From positions 1-12,912 of the forward strand of contig JAKAKF010000092.1 in the NCBI GenBank assembly GCA_021813595.1: a stretch of DNA of 12,912 bases, in the 5' to 3' direction. Source of the stretch: a bacterium. Its GTDB lineage: Bacteria > SZUA-79 > Acidulodesulfobacterales > Acidulodesulfobacteraceae. Positions within the stretch are counted from its first letter, which is position 1. Each line of letters begins with the position of its first letter. Position numbers and translations under genes: made by a program. Positions 1 through 7,340 of the stretch are shown one piece after another. The notes below the pieces were generated by a model. It had not been told where the DNA came from. It worked only from the letters and a program-made list of their open reading frames with translations, and searched no databases.

Positions 1-23
1 AAAGTCCTCCCTGTGTTTAATTA

Positions 24-44
24 AAAATTATAATTTATAATTTT
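24..44. repeat. AT-only inverted repeat, 10-bp arms
   Basis: A perfect inverted repeat (AAAATTATAA, one central T, TTATAATTTT) made only of A and T, in the region upstream of the histidine kinase gene. It could be the weak remains of a terminator for a gene lying to the left, or simply a product of the AT-rich composition. No GC stem is present, so a strong intrinsic terminator is unlikely. The rest of the 1-180 stretch holds no gene that I can support. Confidence 0.25.
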
Positions 45-137
45 ATATATATCTTAAATATATTAAATTATCAAGCAAAAAAACACCAAAAAAACGCCTT
101 AAATATTTAATTCTGATTCTGCGCCTTATTTTCATTA

Positions 138-143
138 TATAAT
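138..143 (+). promoter_or_regulatory. Possible -10 box for the kinase operon
   Basis: A perfect TATAAT lies 37 bases before the kinase start codon. No good -35 box is found 16-18 bases upstream (the region reads around TGATTC). In DNA this AT-rich a TATAAT alone is weak evidence. There is no GG-N10-GC sigma54 pattern in this upstream region, so the regulator operon itself does not look sigma54-dependent. Confidence 0.3.
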
Positions 144-180
144 ATAGATTTAAAAAAACCGTTATGATAAAATTTAATAA

Positions 181-1737
181 ATGAAGATTCTTGCTCATGC
201 GGTAAAAAATTTAAGCATTAAATGGAAAATTTTAATAGGGGCTTTTGCGGTTTTTTTCTTTACGATTTTTATCAGCGACGGCGTATTTCTTTATACCATT
301 TATAAAACCCTGTCTTACCGCAACTACGTAAACGACGAAAGGCTGGCGGACAGTTTAATTCCGGAGATAGCTTATTCTTTGCATTATAATAAATCTTCAG
401 GCGCCGAATATATTAAAAAAAACTTATTATACGATATAAAAAATTACAAAATCATAAAAGGAATAGGATTATATAACGATAAAGGAAAATTAACCGAAAA
501 ATGCGGCTCATTGTACGGCAATTACGGTAAAACGATAGCGCCAAATGAGAAAAATAATAAAAATAGAGGCAATCATTCCGGATTAATAAATATTATCAAG
601 AATATGGAAGTTCAATTTACCCTTATGGGAACTAACTTTTACGGCTATAAAGGATACAGGAAGTCGTCCATGCAATATCCGGTGCTGATTAAAAAAATTG
701 AATACGGCGGCAGGCAATTAGGATTCGCATCTATAGAGTTTAATTTAAAAAAAGAAATTAAATCTACCGATAACCGCGTCTTTTGGGTAGGAATAAGGTT
801 TATGTCGATTGCTTTGTTTTTTGTAACCGCCGGATTGATAATTTTTTATTATATATCGTCAATAGTAACCAATCCGCTAAGCGATATAAAAGAAAATATA
901 AAAAAAATAAAAGAAGGCGATTACGATATAAGTTTTGATAAGCGTTTTAACGACGAAATAGGCGGCGTTATGGACGCGCTCTCCTCTATGGCTCTTTCTA
1001 TAAAAAAATATATTTCGGAGGTCGAGTCCATAAACAAAGAAAAGAACGAGCTTAACTGCATGGCGGTAATGGGCGAATTATCGGCAAATATCGCCCATGA
1101 AGTTAAAAACGCTATTTATGTCATTTCTTCGGCAAACGAATATATATCGCAGGAAACAAAAAATAAGATAGTGTTGGAGTTTACCGGTATAATAAACAAA
1201 GAGGTTAAGCGGTTAAATAAAATGTCGGTCGAGTTTTTAAGTTTTGCGAAGCAGAGAAATCCGGTTTATGCCGCGGTAGATATAAATAAGCTTCTTGAAG
1301 ATTCAATAAGAATACTTAAATTCGAAGCGGCAAATTCAAAAATAAAACTGATTCAAAAAAATATCGATTATAGTCTTCCACCGGTTCAAGCCGATGCCGA
1401 AATGCTTAAGCAGGTTATTTTAAATTTAATTATTAACGCAATAGATAAAAAATACAGAACCGATAATAAGTTAATAGAAATAAAGGCGTTTTCAAAGGAC
1501 GGCCGCGTAAATATAGAAATTGCGGATAACGGAGATTCTATAAGCGCAGAAAATATAAAGAAAATATTTAATCCGTTTTTTACTACTAAAAATTCCGGTT
1601 CGGGACTCGGCCTTCCGATATCCTTACGAATAATTAAACTTCACGGCGGAAGCATAGAAGTTTTTAGCGAAGAGGGTAAAACAGTTTTTACTATTATTAT
1701 ACCCGCCGGCGACGCCGGAAAGATAATGAATAATTGA
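181..1737 (+). CDS. Membrane sensor histidine kinase (NtrB/ZraS-like)
   Basis: Sensor kinase of a two-component system, 518 aa. Order of domains: transmembrane helix at about 15-41, periplasmic sensor region about 42-202, second helix about 203-229, HAMP linker about 230-282, dimerisation/phosphoacceptor helix with the H box around ELSANIAHEVKN (His306), then a HATPase domain with an N box (Asn419), G1 box at 449-451 (DNG), F box FNPFF and G2 box GSGLGLP at 473-479. The family autophosphorylates on His and passes phosphate to a response regulator, which is the next gene. The start is fixed by an in-frame TAA at 178-180 directly before the ATG. No clear Shine-Dalgarno is visible. The G1 box reads DNGDS instead of the usual D-x-G-x-G, a small deviation. 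The sensor region matches nothing I recognise, so the signal is unknown. Confidence 0.93.
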   Translation: MKILAHAVKNLSIKWKILIGAFAVFFFTIFISDGVFLYTIYKTLSYRNYVNDERLADSLIPEIAYSLHYNKSSGAEYIKKNLLYDIKNYKIIKGIGLYNDKGKLTEKCGSLYGNYGKTIAPNEKNNKNRGNHSGLINIIKNMEVQFTLMGTNFYGYKGYRKSSMQYPVLIKKIEYGGRQLGFASIEFNLKKEIKSTDNRVFWVGIRFMSIALFFVTAGLIIFYYISSIVTNPLSDIKENIKKIKEGDYDISFDKRFNDEIGGVMDALSSMALSIKKYISEVESINKEKNELNCMAVMGELSANIAHEVKNAIYVISSANEYISQETKNKIVLEFTGIINKEVKRLNKMSVEFLSFAKQRNPVYAAVDINKLLEDSIRILKFEAANSKIKLIQKNIDYSLPPVQADAEMLKQVILNLIINAIDKKYRTDNKLIEIKAFSKDGRVNIEIADNGDSISAENIKKIFNPFFTTKNSGSGLGLPISLRIIKLHGGSIEVFSEEGKTVFTIIIPAGDAGKIMNN

Positions 1738-1789
1738 ACAATTAAGCTATAAGCCTGAATTAATATTGAAAATTAAAGATGAGAGATAT

Positions 1790-3226
1790 ATGGCTGAAAC
1801 GATTAACAAAAATAAAAAATTGCTTTTAGTGGACGACGAGAAAAATCTTCTCAGAGTCGTCAGCCTTAATCTTGCAAAACGCGGATTTTCGGTCGATACG
1901 GCTGTCAGCGCCGAAGAGGCGCTAATATTTTTAAGTAACGGCGGTTACGACGTTATAATTTGCGATCTGCGTCTTGGCGGCATGAGCGGAATAGAATTAT
2001 TGTCCAAAGTTAAAGAATATGACGAAGAAGCAGATAAAAATACCGTATTTATAGTTATAACGGCATTCGGAACGATTAAGCAGGCGGTCGAAGCCATAAA
2101 ACTCGGAGCGGATGATTTTATATCGAAACCGGTGGATATAAACAGTCTGGTAGAGACCATAGATTTAGCCCTGCGGAGAAAGAATTACGCAAAAATAGAT
2201 AATTTTGAAGTTCAAAACGGTTCCGATTTAAACGGAAGTATCTTTAAAGATTTTATTTTTAAAAGCTCAGCAATGAATGAAATTTTAAACGAGGTCAAAC
2301 TTACGTCTAAATCGCAGTCTAACGTTCTTATAACCGGCGAAACCGGAACGGGCAAAGAGGTGCTGGCGAAGGTTATCCACATACTTTCGGGCAGAAGCGG
2401 AGAATTCGTTCCTATAAATTTAAGCGCGATTCCCGAAGGGCTTATGGAAAGCGAGCTCTTCGGCTTTGAAAGGGGAGCGTTTACGGGTGCCGTTTCCGGC
2501 AAAAAAGGAAAATTTGAAACGGCTAACGGCGGAACTCTATTTTTGGATGAAATTGCGGATATGCCTCTGTCGATGCAGGTAAAACTTCTGAGGGTAATTC
2601 AGGATAAAGAATTCTCAAGAATAGGTTCAAACGACGCAATAAAACTTAACGCAAAAATAATATCCGCTACAAATATACCGCTTGAGAATGCCGTTATCGA
2701 AAAGAAGTTCAGGGAGGACCTTTTTTACAGGATTAACGTCCTGCATTTTAAAATTCCGCCTTTAAGGGAAAGAAAAGAGGACATTATTCCGCTTGCAAAT
2801 TTTTTTGTTAAAAAGTATTGCGCTATAAATAAAAAAAATATCGCAAGCATAAGCGATTCTGCCATAAATCTTTTGAAAAATTATACGTTCCCAGGAAACA
2901 TAAGAGAACTGGAAAACATAATCGAAAGAGCCGTCGTAGTTTGCACGTCGGACTCTATAATGCCGGTTCATCTGCCGAAAACATTGACTGCGGAAACTGA
3001 ACGCGAAGCAGAAACCGAGACCGAAAAATTCCGGTATGTCGATTCCGTTCCCGAAAATCGTGGCGATAAAATAAATATAAATCTTGACGGGCTTGAAATG
3101 GAACTGATTAAAAATGCCCTCGAAAAAAATAATTATAATCAGACCAAAACAGCCGCATCGCTTGGAATTACCAGAAAAAGGCTTATAACTAAAATAAAAA
3201 AATACAGCCTGTTTTCCGATAAATAA
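1790..3226 (+). CDS. Sigma54-dependent response regulator (NtrC family)
   Basis: Transcription activator that opens sigma54 promoters by ATP hydrolysis. The frame is open from a TTG at 1766, but the ATG at 1790 is preferred because GAGAGA sits 5-8 bases before it; this gives 478 aa. Domains: receiver about 8-130 with phosphoacceptor Asp59 in IICDLRLGG; AAA+ domain about 155-385 with Walker A GETGTGKE (183-190), the sigma54-contact loop GAFTGA (229-234), Walker B GGTLFLDEI (247-255) and the arginine-finger segment FREDLFYRIN; Fis-type helix-turn-helix about 447-472. The complete GAFTGA means it should engage sigma54. It follows the kinase gene by 52 bases, so the pair forms one operon. The tandem enhancer-like repeats and sigma54 promoter in front of ccdA (5066-5182) are a plausible target, which is inference. 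Confidence 0.95.
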   Translation: MAETINKNKKLLLVDDEKNLLRVVSLNLAKRGFSVDTAVSAEEALIFLSNGGYDVIICDLRLGGMSGIELLSKVKEYDEEADKNTVFIVITAFGTIKQAVEAIKLGADDFISKPVDINSLVETIDLALRRKNYAKIDNFEVQNGSDLNGSIFKDFIFKSSAMNEILNEVKLTSKSQSNVLITGETGTGKEVLAKVIHILSGRSGEFVPINLSAIPEGLMESELFGFERGAFTGAVSGKKGKFETANGGTLFLDEIADMPLSMQVKLLRVIQDKEFSRIGSNDAIKLNAKIISATNIPLENAVIEKKFREDLFYRINVLHFKIPPLRERKEDIIPLANFFVKKYCAINKKNIASISDSAINLLKNYTFPGNIRELENIIERAVVVCTSDSIMPVHLPKTLTAETEREAETETEKFRYVDSVPENRGDKININLDGLEMELIKNALEKNNYNQTKTAASLGITRKRLITKIKKYSLFSDK

Positions 3227-3241
3227 AATAAATTAAGCATT

Positions 3242-4936
3242 TTAAATTTTAAACATATTTATTTCCGAAGAAAGCTTTTCGGAAAGTTTAGACAGTTCTA
3301 TGGAATTTGAATAAATTTGTTCGACGCTTATAGAATTTAACTCTCCGGCTTTCAATATCGAATCTGTAGAACCTGATATTTCCTCGGTAGCCGTCGACTG
3401 CTCTTCCGCCGCCGCCGCAATTTGCGTAATCATATCTTTCAGTTTATCGGCAAGCTCCATTATTATTTTTATTTTTTCGCCGGCTTTTTCCGCCGAATTT
3501 ACACCGTTTTTAACTTCGGCTTTGCCGGTATCCATAGAATCGGACGCTTTTTTTGAATCGATTTGAATTGATTTTATCATTTCCGTTATCTCTTTTGTAG
3601 CTTTTGTAGTTCTTTCGGCTAATTTTTTTACTTCGTCGGCTACTACCGCAAAACCTCTTCCTTGTTCTCCTGCGCGGGCGGCTTCTATTGCGGCGTTCAA
3701 AGCCAGAAGATTAGTCTGGTCGGCAATATCGTCTATTACCGAAATAATTTCGCCTATTCTTTGGGAAGATTGTTCCAGTTCTCCCATTACTTCTCCTACT
3801 TTATCCACCGCGTTTTCTATGGAGTTTATATTGGAAATGACCTCTTTTACGGCTGAATATCCGTCCTGGGTAGCCTTTTGGGTTTTATCCGCTTCCCGTG
3901 CGCCGTTAGCCGAGTTTTTTGCGACTTCAAGAATAGCCTGCGTTATTTGTTTAATCGATTCTATTATGGACGTATTGTCCTGTTTCATATTGTCCATGTT
4001 TTTTTTAAGCTCCTTCGACAAACCGTTAAATTTTACTCCCGAAGTCGAAATTGATTTTGCCGCCGAAGAGATAGACCCGACGTTTTTAAGAAGGGAATCG
4101 ATCAGCGAATTTATGCTGCCGACCAGCATTCCGGTTTCGCTTTTAGGATTGGCTTTAAGGTTGATTTTAGAAGTAAGGTCGCCGCCGGACACTTTTTTAA
4201 TAAACTTTACCACCGTTTGTATTTCGTCAACCAAATATTTTTTAAAATAAAGAACGGTAAGTAAAAGAATTATCAATATTAAAAAAGGAGCCATTATAAA
4301 CATATTTAACAATTTAGTCATTTTTTTTGCCATGCTGTCTGAAATATTATGCCTGAAATAGTCTAAATATGAAATAATTTTATTGGAACCGTTTTTAAAA
4401 TATGAAATATTGCTTTGCGGACCGATTTTATATGGATTTTTTAATAATTTAACTACATGAGGCCTGTAGTTTTTCATAAATTTTTTAAGTTTTCTGACCT
4501 TTAGCTGCATTGCGGAAGTTTTAAATACCGAAGGCCTTTTTAAAAAAACCTTCTTGATTCCGTAAAGGGTTTTAAACTTTTCATGCGAAAAACCGGAATA
4601 AAATCCGTTAATAGAAAGGATTTGTTCTTTTCTTGCCCTGCCTATTTTTAATTTTAAAGTTTTAATGACGGAATCTATTCTCGAAATATCGAACTTGCGT
4701 TTTCTGAATTTATTTAACGCGATTTCCGATTTCCTTAATTTAGTCAAATAAATAAGGCTTGTGATATTTCTGTTTACACGCATTAAAGAAACCATGGTGC
4801 TTCCTAGGACAAGCTGGGTATAAGACCTGTTTTTAAAGCCGCTGACGAAGCCGTAGACAAAAAAACTTAATAATAAAAAAGCGATAAATAATATTATTGC
4901 GGCAAAATACAGCCTGTTTTTAAAAGACGAAAGCAT
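3242..4936 (-). CDS. Methyl-accepting chemotaxis protein
   Basis: Transmembrane chemoreceptor, 564 aa. Transmembrane helix at about 9-32, a long Lys/Arg-rich extracytoplasmic region about 33-211, second helix about 212-231, HAMP about 232-285, then a long coiled-coil signalling domain. The hairpin tip is clearly recognisable at about 396-443 ([20 protein letters not shown], then [11 protein letters not shown]). This tip binds CheA and CheW in the family. The protein ends in NMFKI and has no C-terminal CheR/CheB-docking pentapeptide of the NWETF type. On the minus strand, AGGGGA (about 4945-4951) lies well placed before the start codon. The gene converges with the sigma54 activator (15 bases between stops) and diverges from ccdA across a shared 311-base region. 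The ligand cannot be read from the sequence; a sulfur compound is suggested only by the neighbours. Confidence 0.95.
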   Translation of the reverse strand: MLSSFKNRLYFAAIILFIAFLLLSFFVYGFVSGFKNRSYTQLVLGSTMVSLMRVNRNITSLIYLTKLRKSEIALNKFRKRKFDISRIDSVIKTLKLKIGRARKEQILSINGFYSGFSHEKFKTLYGIKKVFLKRPSVFKTSAMQLKVRKLKKFMKNYRPHVVKLLKNPYKIGPQSNISYFKNGSNKIISYLDYFRHNISDSMAKKMTKLLNMFIMAPFLILIILLLTVLYFKKYLVDEIQTVVKFIKKVSGGDLTSKINLKANPKSETGMLVGSINSLIDSLLKNVGSISSAAKSISTSGVKFNGLSKELKKNMDNMKQDNTSIIESIKQITQAILEVAKNSANGAREADKTQKATQDGYSAVKEVISNINSIENAVDKVGEVMGELEQSSQRIGEIISVIDDIADQTNLLALNAAIEAARAGEQGRGFAVVADEVKKLAERTTKATKEITEMIKSIQIDSKKASDSMDTGKAEVKNGVNSAEKAGEKIKIIMELADKLKDMITQIAAAAEEQSTATEEISGSTDSILKAGELNSISVEQIYSNSIELSKLSEKLSSEINMFKI

Positions 4937-5065
4937 AGTTTAATTCCCCTTTTTTTATAAATTTTATATTGGCAATAATAAAAAAATATCACAGAAACAT
5001 ATAAAATGTAAAGAAATTTATTTTTTCGATAAATTAATCTAATAAACTCAGCAATTTTTTAATTT

Positions 5066-5085
5066 TTTGTCCATTTCGGTACAGT
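5066..5085. promoter_or_regulatory. Degenerate upstream enhancer-like dyad (site 1)
   Basis: The left half TTTGTCCA (5066-5073) is identical to the left half of the perfect dyad at 5099-5118. The right half, GGTACAGT, keeps only the G-x-ACA core of TGGACAAA. The centres of the two sites are 33 bases apart, close to three helical turns, so both would face the same side of the DNA. This is the usual arrangement of paired activator sites for sigma54 regulators. That it is an operator is inferred. Confidence 0.5.
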
Positions 5086-5096
5086 TAATATTAATA

Positions 5097-5120
5097 TATT
5101 TGTCCAAAAATGGACAAATA
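5097..5120. promoter_or_regulatory. Perfect inverted repeat, likely activator site (site 2)
   Basis: TATTTGTCCA, four A bases, then TGGACAAATA: perfect 10-bp arms with a 4-base spacer. The TGTCC/GGACA core is not explained by AT-richness alone. Its centre (about 5108.5) lies about 84 bases upstream of the start point expected from the sigma54 promoter at 5167-5182, where enhancer sites for NtrC-type activators are commonly found. The activator encoded at 1790-3226 is the obvious candidate to bind. A repressor or activator of the divergent MCP gene is an alternative reading. Confidence 0.65.
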
Positions 5121-5166
5121 TAAAATTGCTATTCAAAAAATAGATGTTTTAAGGCGTTTTTAAATA

Positions 5167-5182
5167 TGGCATTATTTTTGCA
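5167..5182 (+). promoter_or_regulatory. Sigma54 (-24/-12) promoter for ccdA
   Basis: TGGCA at 5167-5171 and TTTGCA at 5177-5182 place the invariant GG (5168-5169) and GC (5180-5181) exactly 10 bases apart, the sigma54 signature (TGGCA-N5-TTGCA type). Transcription would begin near 5192, about 55 bases before the ccdA ATG. The tandem dyads upstream and the sigma54 activator gene in the same window support the call. Whether transcripts run on into the thioredoxin and sox genes is not decided by the sequence, because no strong terminator is seen after ccdA. Confidence 0.75.
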
Positions 5183-5247
5183 TAATCATAATCAAAATAC
5201 AAGTTAAGTTTATTCAATAACAAATATAAATATAAGAGGTGAATCAA

Positions 5248-5976
5248 ATGGGATTAGATTTAAATATTACCTTAGCCGTCGCTTTTTTCGGAGGCATACT
5301 TGCTTTTTTTTCTCCTTGCGTTATCCCTCTTATACCGGGCTATATATCGTTTATCAGCGGAGTCGGCATGGAAGGGTTAATTTCGGAAAAAAAGGACTAT
5401 AAAGTAATTCTGAAAGTTTTTATAGCGTCTATTTCTTTCGTAATAGGTTTTTCTATTATATTCGTCGCATTAGGAATGGGATCGGAAACAATTTTCGGTA
5501 ATCTTCTAAAAACTCATACGGGATTAATTAGAATAATAGGCGGTATAGTAATAATTATTTTCGGATTGTACTGTCTGGGACTTTTTAAAATAGGTTTTTT
5601 AAACAGGGAAGTAAACTTTCTCCCATGGAAGAGAAAAGGAGGTATAATATTCGGCTCTATTTTTCTTGGGATTGCGTTTGCCGTAGGCTGGACGCCGTGC
5701 ATAGGACCTATCCTTGCATCCATTCTTCTTTATACGTCTATGGGCGCTTCCCTTGCAAAATCAGCCGAACTTTTGTCCGTATTCAGCATAGGTCTGGGAA
5801 TACCGTTTATTTTAACCGGTATATTCATTACGTATTTTATTGCTTTTTTTAAAAAAATTAAATCCCATCTTAATTTATTTTCCATAATTTCCGGAATTTT
5901 TTTGATACTGATGGGGATACTAACGATTACAGGCAATTTTGAAGCTATTTCGCAATATATTATAGGTAAATTTTAA
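5248..5976 (+). CDS. ccdA: CcdA/DsbD-type thiol electron transporter
   Basis: Polytopic inner-membrane protein, 242 aa, about six transmembrane helices, the size expected of the short CcdA family. Two conserved Cys-Pro elements mark the reactive pair: FFSPCVIPLIPGY with Cys24 in the first helix, and GWTPCIGPI with Cys151 in the fourth. The family moves electrons from cytoplasmic thioredoxin across the membrane to periplasmic thiol proteins for cytochrome c maturation or, in Sox clusters (SoxV), for the SoxW/SoxY branch. The frame extends to a GTG at 5239, but that GTG overlaps the Shine-Dalgarno AGAGGTG (5235-5241), which is correctly placed for the ATG at 5248, so the ATG is chosen. The following thioredoxin-like gene is the likely partner, which makes a SoxV-type role plausible. 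It stands behind a sigma54 promoter. Confidence 0.9.
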   Translation: MGLDLNITLAVAFFGGILAFFSPCVIPLIPGYISFISGVGMEGLISEKKDYKVILKVFIASISFVIGFSIIFVALGMGSETIFGNLLKTHTGLIRIIGGIVIIIFGLYCLGLFKIGFLNREVNFLPWKRKGGIIFGSIFLGIAFAVGWTPCIGPILASILLYTSMGASLAKSAELLSVFSIGLGIPFILTGIFITYFIAFFKKIKSHLNLFSIISGIFLILMGILTITGNFEAISQYIIGKF

Positions 5977-6001
5977 ATGAATGAAAAAAAATAAGCAAAT
6001 A

Positions 6002-6029
6002 TTGACAATTATAAGATATGTATTATAAT
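6002..6029 (+). promoter_or_regulatory. Near-ideal sigma70 promoter before the soxW-like gene
   Basis: TTGACA (6002-6007), 16-base spacer, TATAAT (6024-6029): both boxes match the consensus perfectly. The start point would be near 6036, leaving a leader of about 85 bases before the ATG at 6121. It lies in the 144-base gap after ccdA and would give the thioredoxin and downstream sox genes a housekeeping start separate from the sigma54 promoter of ccdA. Confidence 0.7.
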
Positions 6030-6120
6030 TATTTATATTATAATTTTGTAAATTAATATATTATTATATTTTAACATTAGAATATATGCATATGTAAATA
6101 ATTTAACAACAGGAAAAAAA

Positions 6121-6681
6121 ATGAAAAAAGAATTTTTATATTTATGGCGGCGTTATTCGGTATTTTTGTTGTTGTCCGCAATATTGTTGTTATCCTCATC
6201 GGTATCGACTCTTTTATCGCCCGTTAATGCATATGCAGGCGGTCAAAGCAATTCGGAAACGATAAAATGGGAAAGTCTTACCGCCGCGATAAAAAATAAT
6301 AAACTGCATAAGAAAGTTTTTTTACTGCACTTTTATTTCCCTACCTGCGCATACTGCATCAGAATGGACAAACATGTATTTAGCCGCAAAAGCGTCATAA
6401 ATTATGTCAATAAACATTTTCATCCCGTACTAATAGATATTTACGGCAATAAAAAGATTTTATATTTTAACGGCGTTTATTTAACGGAAAAACAATTGGC
6501 CGCTAAACTTAACATTACCGGAGTTCCGACGGAGATTTTTTATACCCCTTACTATAAGAAAATATTTCTGCTTCCGGGTTACTGGAAAAAGAGCGATTTT
6601 ATGCTGGTGTCGAGATGGATCGCTTCGGGTAGATATAAAATTGAAAGTTTGAGAAAATTTTCGCAGAATTATAATAAATAA
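6121..6681 (+). CDS. Periplasmic thioredoxin-like protein (SoxW-like)
   Basis: Exported thiol-disulfide protein, 186 aa. An N-terminal hydrophobic segment (about 13-39, ending in a possible signal peptidase site after AYA) is followed by a thioredoxin-fold domain. The CxxC active site is CAYC (Cys76, Cys79) in FPTCAYC, and the cis-proline loop is GVPT (Pro136). A short insert between these fits the thioredoxin_2/SoxW-type group rather than classic TrxA. AGGA at 6111-6114 precedes the ATG. The position between ccdA and soxY suggests it takes electrons from CcdA and reduces SoxY or other periplasmic persulfides and disulfides, as SoxW is proposed to do. The name soxW is not assigned because the thioredoxin superfamily is broad and the identification rests mostly on context. 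Confidence 0.85.
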   Translation: MKKEFLYLWRRYSVFLLLSAILLLSSSVSTLLSPVNAYAGGQSNSETIKWESLTAAIKNNKLHKKVFLLHFYFPTCAYCIRMDKHVFSRKSVINYVNKHFHPVLIDIYGNKKILYFNGVYLTEKQLAAKLNITGVPTEIFYTPYYKKIFLLPGYWKKSDFMLVSRWIASGRYKIESLRKFSQNYNK

Positions 6682-6710
6682 TAACAGATGATGCAGTTTA
6701 ATTTCATTAT

Positions 6711-6724
6711 TTAATAATTATTAA
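6711..6724. repeat. 14-bp AT palindrome before soxY
   Basis: TTAATAATTATTAA is a perfect palindrome in the 73-base gap between the thioredoxin-like gene and soxY. It might be an operator, but composition alone can produce such AT palindromes in this DNA. Its position just upstream of the strong soxY ribosome binding site is the only reason to record it. Confidence 0.25.
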
Positions 6725-6739
6725 CTTTAACTATTTTTT

Positions 6740-6747
6740 AAGGAGGT
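6740..6747 (+). promoter_or_regulatory. Strong Shine-Dalgarno of soxY
   Basis: AAGGAGGT, a full match to the anti-Shine-Dalgarno sequence, seven bases before the soxY ATG. Most neighbouring genes have weaker sites, so SoxY is probably translated at a high level, as expected for the stoichiometric sulfur carrier. Confidence 0.7.
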
Positions 6748-6754
6748 TCTAAAG

Positions 6755-7276
6755 ATGGGTAACAACGTATCGAGAAGGGATTTTATGAAAAAAACGGCCG
6801 CAGCCGCCGCATTGATTCTTGCTGGTCCGGCGGCCGGCGTTTTAGATGCGGAGAATGTTTTTGCGGCGGCTAAAAAGAAAGCTTCCGTTGCTCCAATTAT
6901 TAAGTCCGACGTAAAAGAGATAGATGGCAAAGAGGTTATATGGCTAGCCGAAAATTCCTCAGAGTACAAAAAAATGTTGCTGCCGAAGATTAATTTGCCT
7001 CTTATAGCCCAGAATGGAGGACTGGTTCCTTTGACTATCGATTCTAAACATCCTATGAAAAAGGGAAATTATATTAAGGCATTTCATGTTTACGATTTTA
7101 ACAATCCTGTATCAAAAGTAGCAACGTTTAATTTGACTCCGGAAAACGGAAAGGCTTACATATCTACTAGAATTAAAATTCAGCAGGATTCTTACGTTCA
7201 GGTTGTTACCGAGTTTTCGGACGGGAAAATGTTTGGAGGCAAAAAATACATAAAAGTCACGGTAGGCGGCTGCTGA
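6755..7276 (+). CDS. soxY: Sulfur carrier protein SoxY, Tat-exported
   Basis: SoxY carries sulfur intermediates on a C-terminal Cys while the Sox enzymes act on them in the periplasm, as a dimer with SoxZ. The 173-aa product starts with a twin-arginine signal (VSRRDFMKK at 5-13, Ala-rich hydrophobic stretch, probable cut after VFA near 37). The mature part has the SoxY block PLIAQNGGLVP (82-92) and ends in KVTVGGC, the swinging arm. The reactive Cys173 is the last residue: the usual GGCGG ending is shortened to GGC followed directly by TGA. The cofactor-free SoxY/SoxZ pair is often exported by the Tat signal on SoxY alone, and SoxZ here indeed has no signal. soxZ follows after 64 bases. Confidence 0.93.
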   Translation: MGNNVSRRDFMKKTAAAAALILAGPAAGVLDAENVFAAAKKKASVAPIIKSDVKEIDGKEVIWLAENSSEYKKMLLPKINLPLIAQNGGLVPLTIDSKHPMKKGNYIKAFHVYDFNNPVSKVATFNLTPENGKAYISTRIKIQQDSYVQVVTEFSDGKMFGGKKYIKVTVGGC

Positions 7277-7340
7277 TATTAGAATTATTTAAAAGTATAA
7301 ACGATAAATCATAACTAAATAATTAAGAGGAGCGTATAAA

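Noticed and set aside
164..184. ATG at 164 as a start or leader peptide before the kinase
   Set aside because: It gives a six-codon frame (MIKFNK) out of frame with the kinase, with no ribosome binding site and no leader-peptide features.
1945..2502. Open frames on the minus strand inside the regulator gene (1945-2160 and 2212-2502)
   Set aside because: They lie wholly inside the strongly supported receiver and AAA+ coding region, have no plausible ribosome binding sites and encode no recognisable protein.
3227..3241. Bidirectional terminator between the convergent regulator and chemoreceptor genes
   Set aside because: The spacer is 15 bases of AT-rich DNA without a GC stem; no intrinsic terminator can be seen.
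3819..4250. 143-codon open frame on the plus strand inside the chemoreceptor gene
   Set aside because: It is antisense to the conserved signalling and HAMP coding sequence, whose frame is certain; low-stop antisense frames are common there.
5058..5182. Mobile-element terminal repeat or attachment site as an explanation of the 5097-5120 inverted repeat
   Set aside because: No transposase or integrase gene and no flanking target duplication are seen; the position relative to the sigma54 promoter explains the repeat better.
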